NCBI RefSeq assembly: GCF_037042905.1
Contig: NC_087251.1
Coordinates: 45,470,873 to 45,534,872 of the forward strand
DNA length: 64,000 nt
Direction of reading: 5' to 3'
DNA from: Lytechinus pictus
Lineage: Eukaryota > Echinodermata > Echinoidea > Temnopleuroida > Toxopneustidae
The position numbers and the translations under genes are program-made. Positions 26,001 through 33,157 of this stretch are shown here, one piece after another. Position 1 is the stretch's first letter. Each line of letters begins with the position of its first letter. The notes beneath the pieces are model-generated. The model did no database searches and was not told the DNA's origin. It saw only the letters and a program-made list of their open reading frames with translations.

Positions 26001-26794
26001 CAATATACAATCATAATGAATAATAATTTCTTCTTTCCCACTACGTTCCTCTTCCTTTCTCCCTCTTTTTATCCTTTTCCCCGTTTTTTTTTTTTTTTTT
26101 TTTTTGGTAAGCCGATTGGGGCCGGGCACGTGCCCCCACCCATAGTTACGCCACTGTTGCGAGGTGTTAAGAGCGCAAATCGCGAGCTATAAATTCTAGA
26201 CATTGCATGTACTAACATGACTAATAAGACATGAAAATCAAACATTTCCGAGCAATTTTGTTATGAAAAAGATGTGCATCTAATTGGAGAATGGACGCGA
26301 GCGCGATATTCCAACCAGAAAACTGGACATTCTAAGCACTTTTTTGAACCCAAGAACTTAATTGTGTGTCTTAATAAATAATAATTGATGCGAAGCGCGA
26401 GCCGAAAATTTGTAATATTTCAACCTGAAAACTGGATATTCTAAGCAGTTTGAAACCGAGAACATAATGTGTACCTTTGATGCGAGCGGAAAGCGCGAGC
26501 TGAAGATTTGTGACATTTCAACCTGAAAATTGAACATTATAAGCACAAGTTGTAACCAAAACAAAGTGAGTGCCTTACTAAAAAAATAAATGATGTGGGC
26601 GCGATATTTTTTACCATTTCGATCCATCACATGTTTGCATTTTTTTTGTCCGTCGATATGCCCAGCGCTGAGAGGTCATGCCAAAACGTGATTTTGCATG
26701 AAGTACATTCGCTGAACCATCATCGGAACTTCGGAATCACACAGAGATGGAAGACCCCTTCCCCAAATAGTTCCGCCTAGCTGTATGTCCTCGA

Positions 26795-26826
<32 letters not shown>

Positions 26827-26950
26827 ATAAGACATCACAAATGCGAAACACAAATTAAGTTCTTTTATTCACTCTCGAAATTTTCGGTACACATCTACCT
26901 TCTTCAGGGAAGATTCTTGAATTGTGACAAGTTTGAATGACAGTTGTTTT

Positions 26951-27023
<73 letters not shown>

Positions 27024-30000
27024 CATATATATATATTGATTGATTGATTGATTGATTCTTTATTTCCATGCAAAAATAAATCATACAACAGAAAATATAT
27101 TGACAATTTTTCACGGTAAAATAACAATAAACAATCATTGCAAGGGAGGGAACAGTCATAAGCACAAAGGCTTGAAAAGGACGCCCCTCAGTTTTATCAC
27201 CATGATAAGTACATAATTTTATTATCCGAGCCCATGCAGCGGACCAAGGAGGAGTGGGTGGAGGGAGAGGCACCTAGGAGACGTCATACTTGTTCTTGTT
27301 CAGTATATACTACCATAACAAGTTGAAAAGAAAAATACAAAGAGAAACTTGGAGGGGATCGATGTTACATTGTTATAACAACGCACCGGTATCATAGGCG
27401 GATCCAGGAGGCAAACGTTACGCCCCCCCCCCCCTCCGATATTGGCAGCGCAAAGTAATATGAACGAAAGCAGAGGGGGGGGGGAATATTAGAGGAAGAA
27501 TGAATAAAATATGGTGAGGGGAATTCAGACTTGGGGAGGGGTGGGAGCCAATCATGTCACTACACATGTATAAAAATAATTTAGCCCGCGCTTTGTGTTC
27601 GCATTGCCTGTTCGATGGAACATCTATTCATCTATACCAATTCATTTATTGATTTATTCATTCAGTCATGGTTAAACAGGTTCACAAGTTCAGAGTTATT
27701 TGTATATAAAATCATAGTAACAAGTACAATAACAAGGTATAATTCATATCAAAATAGTATGAGACATAAAGAAATATTAACTGATCAATGTAATACAAAA
27801 CACGGAAACATTGTTTAAGGGCTTATAGTAAAACGAACAAGGGAACTAAATAGGCCTTTACTAATTCAAAATTTTGGGCACCTTATCCGTCAATTCGTCA
27901 AAATTTAATGATCCTCATTACCAGGTCCCTCGGAGAGGACCTTAAGCCATTGGTCCCCTGGTTGCTTGTTCACAGGCATTCGTGCTTATTTAGCAGTCAG
28001 GTAAAAAACCTCGATATAAGATATAAGATAAGATAAGATAAGATATTGCTCAGATCAATTTTCAGGACACAATACACAGTTCGAAAATAATACCTCACGC
28101 TGCCGATCGATCGGGAAAAATGTGGATGAAAATATTGTTCACCCCGGCCCCGTTATTAGTGAAAGCTGCATCCGCCCCAGAATATATTGTTTAAAAAAAG
28201 GAGGGAACACTAGGCCACGCGGTATTTGTCATTTTTTAGTGATCAATACATTGAGGCAGTATATTGACAAATAATCAGTGGAAGAGAAAGAGCATCTTAT
28301 AGGCCTATAACGCACAAATCAAAATAATGAAAAATTGCGGCCAAGCTAGTTCAATACAAAATTATTTCCTTTTCCTTTGAAAAATCTTATTCTATTACAA
28401 CACGTGATAATAATGAACAAATCGAAATACAGAACCTGAAGAATTGATAACAATTCCGTGAATCAGAATCGAAACAAAAATGCATATGTATATATAATAA
28501 TAAAATAGAAATAAAACATTTAAAAAAAATAAGAATAGACCTTTCACAAGCAACCATAATTCTCCCTCCCTTCATACCCTGGACAAGTAAAGAAGAAAAA
28601 AATACAGCTAGAGAAACGAAGCAAAGATGAAAAGCAAGGAAAGGGAAGGAAAGCCGTCTCTCGGTACCTGGTACTCTGCCCAGATATCCAGATGTAGGAC
28701 CTATTCTCCGCGATTTGAAAAACAACGTGCATAACATCACAATTATTATGATGGTCATTTCAAAAAGTTCCTTGGTTGTTTCCAAGTTCATTTGTATTTG
28801 CCGTCGAGGGACTGCGCGAATGTACACGCTCCTACAGGAAATGAATGAAAAAGACGCAAATAGACTCAGCCGTTCAATCCGATACTGTAGGCCTACTGTA
28901 CATGGCCTAGCCGGTATACAGATCGGCACGTGAGACTAGCGCAGAGGCGATGGATATGAATATTCATGAGGAGGTATTGACGTAATTTGGTCTCAAGATG
29001 GCGCTCTTTATTTGTGATATCAATTATAAATAATGCATCAAAAGAAAGCTCACATGGCAAAATTTCTCTTCTTTATATATTTTTTGAGAATAAAAACAGT
29101 TCTTTCTGACCAATGCAATACATTGTATGGACTCAGAACTTGTTTATGAGTATTGTGAAAAGCGAAGAGTGAAATCTAAAAGAAAGTTTTGAAATAAACC
29201 AATGTCACAATTTACCTTTAAGACCAACTTATCATCGGGGTGAACTTCCCCTATAAAATTTTAGAATTTTCAATAACATACAGACTAAAACCTTTAAATG
29301 TTTATTTTTTTAAGTTGATAGCACTACTCCAAATGATATTGCCAAGTGACCTGAAATTATATTTATCCATTTGACAATAGTTTCATGGAACATGCACTTA
29401 TACTTTGAGAATCATCTTGAAAATTCAAAATCTGAACAAATGGTTGAATTTTTGTGTTGATATTTATAACAACATGCAAAATGATTCAAGTTCATTTACC
29501 CCAAATGCTTCTACATTGGTTTTGCAAATAGTGACATACAGTAAGACTAAGAGAGAAAAGCAAAAATTTAGGTAGAAAAAGCTTAAGTTTGCTAAAAAGC
29601 ATAAAGTATGAAGAGTATGAAAAGAAAGAAAAATCTCCCCTCCGACCCTTCACATACATTAGCAGTCAGTCCGCAAGCCCTGAAAAAGTAGCTTCTTTTA
29701 TCCAAGTGATATTCATGACAAGAGGGTTTTTGCATAGTTAATGAGCTTGGTGCGAACCAAAACACCTCTTTTTATTCGGCCATTGCTGCTCTAAATATTG
29801 ACCAAATTTCATGTTTTTGGTATCTTTGTAAAGAAGAAGAATCATTCTTTTAGGTCATGTGTTTGGATTTTTAAAAGAATGTTGTAATATAGGGAAAAAT
29901 TTGGATCTAAAAAATGAAACAAAATATTTTTTTTCATGCAACAAAAGTTGTTGTTTTCACACTTAATTTCTGTTTAGGCACAAATGATTTTTAAATCATG

Positions 30001-32863
30001 ATAAAGCTGAAGATCTAAGCTTTAATATGATATAATTTTTATAAGAAGATGTGTTTTAGATGGGTCAGCAGCCAGCTTTTCATAGGCCAAGTACATTTTG
30101 CAGCTCAAAAACAAGAATACTGCGCTCTGATTGGTCATAGACCACACACCCACGCAAATTCCAATGTTCCCCACACTGGGCCTCTGCAAGGTCACACTCA
30201 CCATGTGGTAATCTCTTCAAATTACCCGCGCCTGTTTGTTTTGAAAACAGTATTCAGCCAATCAGAACTCTGGATTTTATGTTACTCAGAAATTTCAGAA
30301 ATCTCGTCTTACATCTTGATGGAAATAACTGGCTGCTGACCCATCTAAAAGATGCCACATATCAAGAGTGACATTGTAAGAAAGTATAGAGTTTGAGCTT
30401 TCTGATGATATAAATAATGTTGGTGCCTAAAACACAAAATGTTGCACAATTTGCAAGTGAAAACAGAGGAAGAAAATTATGTTTGATGCATCTTTTCAGG
30501 TAAAAAATTCACTTATTTATCAAAATATTTCATTCAAAAGAAATGACCAATATAAAAGGGTAACATTTACTCTTGCCCATGGTACAAAAATAATCAATAT
30601 TACTCAAGGAGAAAGTGGTTAAATTCTTTGAGATAGAAAGTCTCACAATTCACGAGATTTTGCAGGGACATGAATTCAGCCACGAGAGGACTTGGATAAA
30701 TCTTGCTCATTTGCTCATTAACACAGGGGCTTGCGGACTGACTGTTAGAGTCTAGATTAATGTCCATCTTTATCAATTAATGAAACTCTGTCAATGTTTG
30801 TTGATGACACAGCATCCTACTTCAATTTGGCATCTATGTTTTTGCCTCTGCTTAACAGGTATTACAGAGAACAGTCAAACTGTCAACATATTCAAATCAC
30901 ATTTGGAAAAGGTCCCTGAACATGTACAATCCAGATGAAAATTTTCTATGTCCATGCATGCTCTACCCTAGACCAAAAGCTTCGGTCTCTGTTATTGTTC
31001 AGCTGAACTCCGTTGGCTTCACTCACCAAATACAGAGACTGAAGTTCTAGCGCGATCTGTACAGGGGACTCAATGGCCATATGTTTATGTACTTAAGATC
31101 GGATAAAACGGGGAAGTGAATTTGCGCGACAGCCGAGGTAAGTCACTGTTTTTGTTCCTTTTAAGTTGATTTTTCTCTGTTTTTTGGCATTTAATGCCAG
31201 GAGGGAATATTAATTTGCATTTTGGTCGCATTAATTTTCAAAATTTTTATTCATTAAAGACAAAAATTGAAGAGCCCCTACGGGGGGATTTTGCATTGCA
31301 AGTCCCCTAATGGTGGCTGCACGATAGCGAGCCGTCTGTGTACGAGGAGAAATTTAAAAAATAAAAAAATGTTAAAAAACTCCTCAAAACAGACGGCTGC
31401 CAGCTGTCTAGCTCTACCCATGCCAATCTGAAATCTGAACAAATACCCCAAATGCTCCTACATTGGTTTTGCAAATAGTGACATACAGTAAGACTAAGAG
31501 AGAAAAGCAAAAATTTAGGTAGAAAAAGCTCAACAGCATAAAGTATGAAGAGTATAAAAAGAAAGAAAAATCTCCCCTCCGGCCCTTCACATACGTTAAG
31601 AGTCTAGACTAATGTCCATCTTTATTAATTAATGAAACTCTGTCAATGTTTGTTGATGACACAACATCCTACTTCAATTTGGCATCTATGTTCTGCCTCT
31701 GCTTAATTAACAGGTATTACAGAGAAACAGCCTAGTAAAAAATACAAGAATGAATAACGAAACTAAAAAATTAACTTGAACATAGAACAGGTATGGTGGT
31801 GTGACCTTAATTTGCGCGTTACCTAATTTTGCGCACGGTCGAATATCTCAATATCTAATTAATATCTTGAAAAACTGATATCTCCAAAAGAAAAAAGCGA
31901 CCCAAATTACATTAACATATTAGAGTCTCCTCAGTATTGTAATTTTCTTGAAGGTAAGGTCTCAATTTGTGAAAATATTGGCAAAACATTGTCAAATTTT
32001 GTTACCTTTTGCGTCTGCTCCGAGAAAATCTGACCTTCTCGATAAGTTACAAGAAATCGCCAGTTTGTGAGCAAAAGTCTCCAAAATAAGGAAGTAAAAT
32101 GTGATACCAACCTAATCTATCGCATTTTAACCTCCATCTGATACAATTATTTTACCTTTGTCTGCTTGATTTCTTTTCTAAAGCTTTGCAAAATGATCCT
32201 GATCCTGCGCAAATTAAGGTCACACTTTTTATGAAACTTTTCAGCCGAGCGCACTAGTCGATCGCCATGGAATTTTTAGATCTACCAGCAAAACCCTTGA
32301 CCTACTTCAAGTGAATTTTGACTTTGGGATATTGGCTTGTTTAGTTTTTATGATTTTGATTAATTTTGGGTGAACTGTGAGATATTTTTGATTGAAAATC
32401 AACTTCAGGATCACTTCTGAAATGTGCGCAAATTATGGTCACCCCATTACAGGTTCTTTGAGAGAAAGCATTAATATTAATTTAGAAATCCAACTCCTTA
32501 ATGAATTGGTTTACATCATCATGATCATGCAAAGCTGAAATAAAATTTCAACTTCAAGTTCAACTTAAGTGGACGTCGATCAATACAATTCTTAAGTTTA
32601 AAGTTAGATTAGTCTAACGTTAGATAGACTTCAGTCACCAGTGTCTGTTACAAACAATGCTAACTTCTAACTCACAAAAAAGACAGTCATTCAAAATCAT
32701 TCATTTCACATTTTCAGTCAATCAAAATTCAAATGAATGTGGATGGGTGTGTGTGTGACTTACCACCAGATGAATTCGGAATTCTTGCTTCAAGTTTGTA
32801 CTTGACTGTGTCGCAGAGAGTTCTATAGTCATCTTCAATCCTTTCAAATCGCTCCGATGACAT
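7682..32863 (-). CDS. VTI1B: VTI1B, vesicle transport Qb-SNARE (7 exons, 225 codons)
   Basis: A Qb-SNARE that in animals works in endosome/lysosome and trans-Golgi fusion, anchored by its C-terminal helix. Coding exons, in order on the minus strand: 32863-32764, 13745-13687, 13035-12925, 11978-11901, 10701-10528, 9375-9314, 7775-7682. All have GT-AG borders and compatible phases (1,0,0,0,0,2), giving 225 residues against about 232 in human. Residues 1-90 form the N-terminal Habc-type helices (EERKKL near 34-39; SFRTQLMGKVRSYRREVERL near 68-87). The SNARE motif spans about 129-194 (ESLNRASQSLDRTQRIAAET; central Gln in DGQKEQL). The membrane anchor is about 201-220, with the tail WWKFFSK. Intron 1 is 19 kb. 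The start codon follows the human start region and lies 294 bp from divergent ZNF839. Identification is firm. Confidence 0.95.
7850..8113. mobile_element. MITE copy A, GGGCC..GTCTTACAAA family
   Basis: The left end reads GGGCCAGTCTTACAAAGAG at 7851. The right end is the inverted TTTGTAAGACAGGGCCC at 8097-8113, and the subterminal GATTGATCCAATCAATC pairs with GGTTGGTCGGATCAA. It lies in VTI1B intron 6 and is non-coding. Confidence 0.85.
8198..8469. mobile_element. MITE copy B, GGGCC..GTCTTACAAA family
   Basis: The ends are GGGCCCTGTCTTACAAAGAG at 8198 and CTCTTTGTAAGACGGGGCCC ending at 8469. The interior (ATATATGGAAATCCAT, TAAACAAAGAGA) matches copy A. It lies in VTI1B intron 6. Confidence 0.88.
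8876..9037. mobile_element. Short MITE, AGGTGxGTxTTTCATAA ends
   Basis: AGGTGCGTATTTCATAA at 8876 pairs with TTTATGAAACACCCACCT ending at 9037. It is 162 bp and non-coding, in VTI1B intron 6. Confidence 0.75.
9070..9284. mobile_element. MITE, GGGGGGTGTTTCACAAAG ends
   Basis: GGGGGGTGTTTCACAAAG at 9070 pairs with CTTTGTGAAACACCCCCC ending near 9284. The pairing extends through AAGTATGACTTAGAGTCG. It ends 30 bp from VTI1B exon 6. Confidence 0.88.
9314..9375 (-). CDS. VTI1B: VTI1B exon 6 (end of SNARE motif)
   Basis: It encodes VEDIDDGLSKSRRILNSMAR, corresponding to the LSKSRKILRSMSR segment of human VTI1B. Acceptor CTGTAG, donor GTGAGC, phase 2 exit. Confidence 0.95.
9527..10424. mobile_element. 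MITE copy C of the GGGCC family, interrupted
   Basis: The left part near 9533-9640 (TTATGATTGATCCAATCCAC, AATTTGCACAATGTCC) and the right part near 10263-10424 (GACATTGCTGGCTTTCCATA, ending GGGCCC) match copies A and B. Between them a separate inverted-repeat element (9649-10262) is inserted. The outer left terminus is eroded. Confidence 0.75.
9649..10262. mobile_element. Inverted-repeat element with internal ~120-bp tandem repeats
   Basis: Perfect 12-bp termini TGTCTCGCCCAC (9649-9660) and GTGGGCGAGACA (10251-10262) bound 614 bp. Inside are about four imperfect repeats, each with a TGACCTTACCATGTGAC-type core and AAGTACATC..AACCCAAG. A GGACGGACGACGGACGA run lies near 10200. It is non-coding and inserted in MITE copy C. 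Repeats of this style are widespread in marine invertebrates, which is general recall. Confidence 0.8.
10528..10701 (-). CDS. VTI1B: VTI1B exon 5 (core of SNARE motif)
   Basis: It encodes 58 residues including ESLNRASQSLDRTQRIAAET and DELDGQKEQLIRTRER, the Qb-SNARE heptad region. Acceptor CTACAG, donor GTAAGT, both phase 0. Confidence 0.96.
10702..11900. other. VTI1B intron 4
   Basis: No nested gene seen. It contains (TA)n at about 10983-11008 and a G run at 11221-11232. Confidence 0.6.
11901..11978 (-). CDS. VTI1B: VTI1B exon 4 (linker)
   Basis: It encodes QRFSGQASGRDELL and SGGLYSAKSDFE, the variable linker before the SNARE motif. Acceptor TTTCAG, donor GTAAGT, phase 0 on both sides. Confidence 0.88.
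11979..12924. other. VTI1B intron 3, nothing recognised
   Basis: AT-rich; no repeat family or nested gene was recognised. Confidence 0.5.
12925..13035 (-). CDS. VTI1B: VTI1B exon 3 (N-terminal helical domain)
   Basis: It encodes 37 residues, including PAPGSFRTQLMGKVRSYRRE and VERLQRDA, matching the APLSFRNPMMSKLRNYRKDL region of human VTI1B. Acceptor GACAG, donor GTGAGT. Confidence 0.94.
13036..13686. other. VTI1B intron 2 with poly(A)/(TAA) tract
   Basis: A C run and poly(A)/(TAA)n occupy about 13121-13165. No nested gene was seen. Confidence 0.6.
13687..13745 (-). CDS. VTI1B: VTI1B exon 2
   Basis: A 59-base exon encoding ERKKLVREVLRETEDLLLM, with the preceding Glu codon split across intron 1. 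It aligns with EEKKKLIRDFDEKQQEANE of human. Acceptor TTGTAG, donor GTAAGG. Confidence 0.9.
13925..14046. repeat. GA-rich low complexity with G run
   Basis: GAGAG tracts on the plus strand around a run of about 15 G. It lies in VTI1B intron 1. Confidence 0.85.
14058..14160. mobile_element. MITE end fragment, TTAAAGGAGAAGTTCACTC
   Basis: TTAAAGGAGAAGTTCACTC resembles the TAAAGGACAAGTCCACCC end of the neighbouring element. A related end in the opposite orientation (GGGGTGAACTTCCCCTATA) lies at 29257-29275. Only single ends are seen. Confidence 0.5.
14389..15005. mobile_element. MITE with TAAAGGxCAAGTCCACCCC ends
   Basis: TAAAGGACAAGTCCACCCC at 14389 pairs with GGGGTGGACTTGACCTTTA ending at 15005. 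The arms are about 150 bp long (for example TAAAATTTGGATTTTTTCCA near 14507 against TGGAAAATAATCCAAATTTT near 14853). It is non-coding and lies in VTI1B intron 1. Confidence 0.87.
15006..16900. other. VTI1B intron 1, unassigned
   Basis: No supported gene. The sequence from about 15530 (TTAAAGGTATAGTGTATGA) looks like another element end without a visible partner. Confidence 0.45.
16930..17036. repeat. Dispersed repeat, copy 1 (inverted copy at 27942-28015)
   Basis: The segment with TTTTACCTGACTGCTAAG, GCAAGCAACCAGGGGACCAA and CGGCTTAAGGTC recurs inverted at 27942-28015. It is the same interspersed family in the same intron. Confidence 0.75.
17037..19917. other. VTI1B intron 1, unassigned
   Basis: No gene supported. 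ATAATAATAACATTTGTAGG at 17429-17448 and TTGATTGATTGATTTTATTT near 19310 look like 3' tails of minus-strand retroelements. A short direct duplication (TACCTTGTAAATAAATATT) lies at about 19431-19490. Confidence 0.45.
19930..20265. repeat. Inverted repeat built of GTCCAATT/GACCAAATGG-type words
   Basis: The left half is full of TTGTCCA, TTCGTC and TGGTCCAATT words; the right half carries their complements (TGGACCAACTGG, TTTGACGATTTGGCA). The symmetry centre is near 20105. A stretch of similar words lies at 61650-61810. Confidence 0.6.
20800..21490. repeat. GCGAGCGCGAAGCGCGAGC tandem array, block 1
   Basis: Seven or so diverged units of about 105-120 bp. Each has a palindromic core like GCGAGCGCGAAGCGCGAGC (cores near 20823, 20930, 21036, 21090, 21196, 21311, 21423), then CATTCTAAGCACTTTTGGTA and ATCATGAACAGGAT. 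It lies in VTI1B intron 1. Confidence 0.85.
21600..22505. repeat. ~29-bp tandem array with ~234-bp higher-order period
   Basis: The basic unit is about GGCGCCCCCTAGGTCGAACA plus TCAATTC, itself containing GGCGCC palindromes. A marker unit (ATGTCAAACAGCAA) recurs at 21665, 21898 and 22132, that is, every 233-234 bp. Blocks starting at 21665 and 22132 are almost identical over about 180 bp. Short Pro/Asn/Ile-rich frames through it are not genes. Confidence 0.88.
22506..23240. other. VTI1B intron 1, CT-rich start then unassigned
   Basis: 22506-22590 is pyrimidine-rich. A T/G run lies near 22889-22913. No gene supported. Confidence 0.5.
23245..23628. repeat. GCGAGCGCGAAGCGCGAGC tandem array, block 2
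   Basis: Cores near 23251, 23369, 23472 and 23590. The last, GCGAGTGCCAAGCGCTTGC, recurs at 25380. A foldback element interrupts the array at 23629. Confidence 0.85.
23629..25092. mobile_element. 1.46-kb foldback element with 20-bp perfect termini
   Basis: TTTAAAGTTGAATTAAGAAG at 23629-23648 is exactly inverted at 25073-25092. Further inside, GAGTGTGACGTCACCGGGGG at 23821 pairs with its complement ending at 24899, so the arms extend beyond 200 bp with gaps. The array unit at 25401-25440 lacks the element and shows the unbroken target (AATTACATCTGAA), implying a 3-4 base target duplication (ACA/ACAT). No coding region was recognised. Confidence 0.85.
25100..25730. repeat. GCGAGCGCGAAGCGCGAGC tandem array, block 3
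   Basis: Cores near 25157, 25272, 25380, 25489, 25600 and a decayed one near 25712, spaced about 105-115 bp. It is the continuation of block 2 beyond the inserted foldback. Confidence 0.85.
25731..26150. other. VTI1B intron 1, decayed array and poly(T)
   Basis: A weak core (GCGAGCACCAGG) lies near 25894 and a long T run at about 26085-26105. No gene. Confidence 0.5.
26151..26610. repeat. GCGAGCGCGAAGCGCGAGC tandem array, block 4
   Basis: Decayed cores near 26160, 26297, 26389, 26480 and 26590, with the CATTCTAAGCACTTTT linker recognisable. Confidence 0.75.
26790..27040. repeat. (TA)n microsatellites
   Basis: TA runs at about 26797-26826 and 26954-27036, with a short non-repetitive stretch between them. 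Confidence 0.9.
27036..27300 (-). mobile_element. Possible retroelement 3' end (minus strand)
   Basis: A (TGAT)n stretch at 27036-27056 followed by TCTTTATTTCCATGCAA is what the complement of an AATAAAGA-(ATCA)n LINE tail would look like. No protein domain was recognised. Confidence 0.4.
27942..28016. repeat. Dispersed repeat, copy 2
   Basis: Inverted relative of 16930-17036 (CTTAAGCCATTGGTCCCCTG, TTAGCAGTCAGGTAAAA). An (AGATA)n run follows at 28017-28045. Confidence 0.75.
28046..29424. other. VTI1B intron 1, unassigned
   Basis: No supported gene; frames here lack recognisable domains. A MITE-like end GGGGTGAACTTCCCCTATA lies at 29257-29275. Confidence 0.45.
29663..30744. mobile_element. 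1,082-bp inverted-repeat element with a natural empty site
   Basis: CAGTCAGTCCGCAAGCCC at 29663 is inverted as GGGCTTGCGGACTGACTG ending at 30744. Flanking TTAG at 29659-29662 and 30745-30748 fits a 4-base target duplication. The paralogous segment at 31428-31725 has only TTAAG at this point. No transposase is encoded, and another element is nested at 30054-30350. Confidence 0.88.
30054..30350. mobile_element. Nested MITE, TTTTAGATGGGTCAGCAGCC ends
   Basis: A perfect 22-bp inverted repeat beginning TTTTAGATGGGTCAGC bounds 297 bp. It lies wholly inside the 29663-30744 element, so it is either younger or a paired internal arm of it. Confidence 0.85.
30874..31427. other. VTI1B intron 1, unassigned spacer
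   Basis: It separates the two duplicated segments. No gene. GAGCCGTCTG at 31328 and CAGACGGCT at 31389 form a small inverted pair. Confidence 0.45.
31428..31725. repeat. Duplicated segment, copy 2 (empty site)
   Basis: Close match to the flanks of the element in copy 1. The junction reads CACATACGTTAAGAGTCTAG without insertion. Confidence 0.85.
31793..32451. mobile_element. MITE with GTGACC..TAATTTGCGC termini
   Basis: ATGGTGGTGTGACCTTAATT then TGCGC at the left pairs with GCGCAAATTATGGTCACCCC at the right. A third inverted copy of the motif (GCGCAAATTAAGGTCACAC) sits inside at 32208-32226. It is non-coding and is the element closest to VTI1B exon 1. Confidence 0.8.
32764..32863 (-). CDS. 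VTI1B: VTI1B exon 1 (start codon)
   Basis: ATG at 32863-32861 opens MSSERFERIEDDYRTLCDTV and continues to NSSG, with donor GTAAGT at 32763 after a phase-1 codon. It matches SSEHFEKLHEIF of human VTI1B in position and character. Confidence 0.9.
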
Positions 32864-33157
32864 TTTGGACGTTTTATTTAACACAGATCCAGAAGAATAT
32901 GATCCTTTCTCCTCAGTCCGACCAAGTGTAACTCTCCGACTCCCGATCCGTAACTTTTTACAACGTTAATGAATACAACACAATCAGGTGACCTCAATCA
33001 AGTGCCTAGACTATTACCAGTCGTTTTATACTATTCTATTTCAGACGCTACGGTACTTCTTGGTACAATAACTTCTTAATTAACTGAGAACGACTGCGCA
33101 GGGTCTCCTTTATATATATATCTCGCAGGGTTTACTTTTGTTGAGGGCAGCTTTGAC
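32864..33157. promoter_or_regulatory. Shared divergent promoter of VTI1B and ZNF839
   Basis: Only 294 bases separate the two start codons on opposite strands, so both 5' UTRs and promoters must fit here or overlap the first exons. TTTATATATATATCTC at 33110-33125 could act as a TATA-like site for ZNF839. Transcription start sites cannot be read from sequence. Confidence 0.7.

Larger units (their letters stand above)
29425..30873. repeat. Duplicated segment, copy 1 (filled site)
   Basis: The flanks 29425-29662 and 30745-30873 match 31428-31725 closely (TGCAAATAGTGACATACAGT, AATCTCCCCTCCG, TGTCAATGTTTGTTGATGAC). Copy 1 carries the 1,082-bp element. Copy 2 lacks about 56 bp (near 29440-29496) that copy 1 has. 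Confidence 0.85.

Noticed and set aside
28387-28929. 180-codon minus-strand frame in VTI1B intron 1
   Set aside because: No domain, no codon-use signal and no supporting exon neighbours; it lies in repeat-rich intron.
14058-29275. A single 15-kb element bounded by the related ends at 14058 and 29275
   Set aside because: The ends are only loosely similar and the interior is a patchwork of other repeats; two separate fragments are more likely.
30049-30339. 96-codon plus-strand frame
   Set aside because: Coincides with a nested MITE and its inverted termini.
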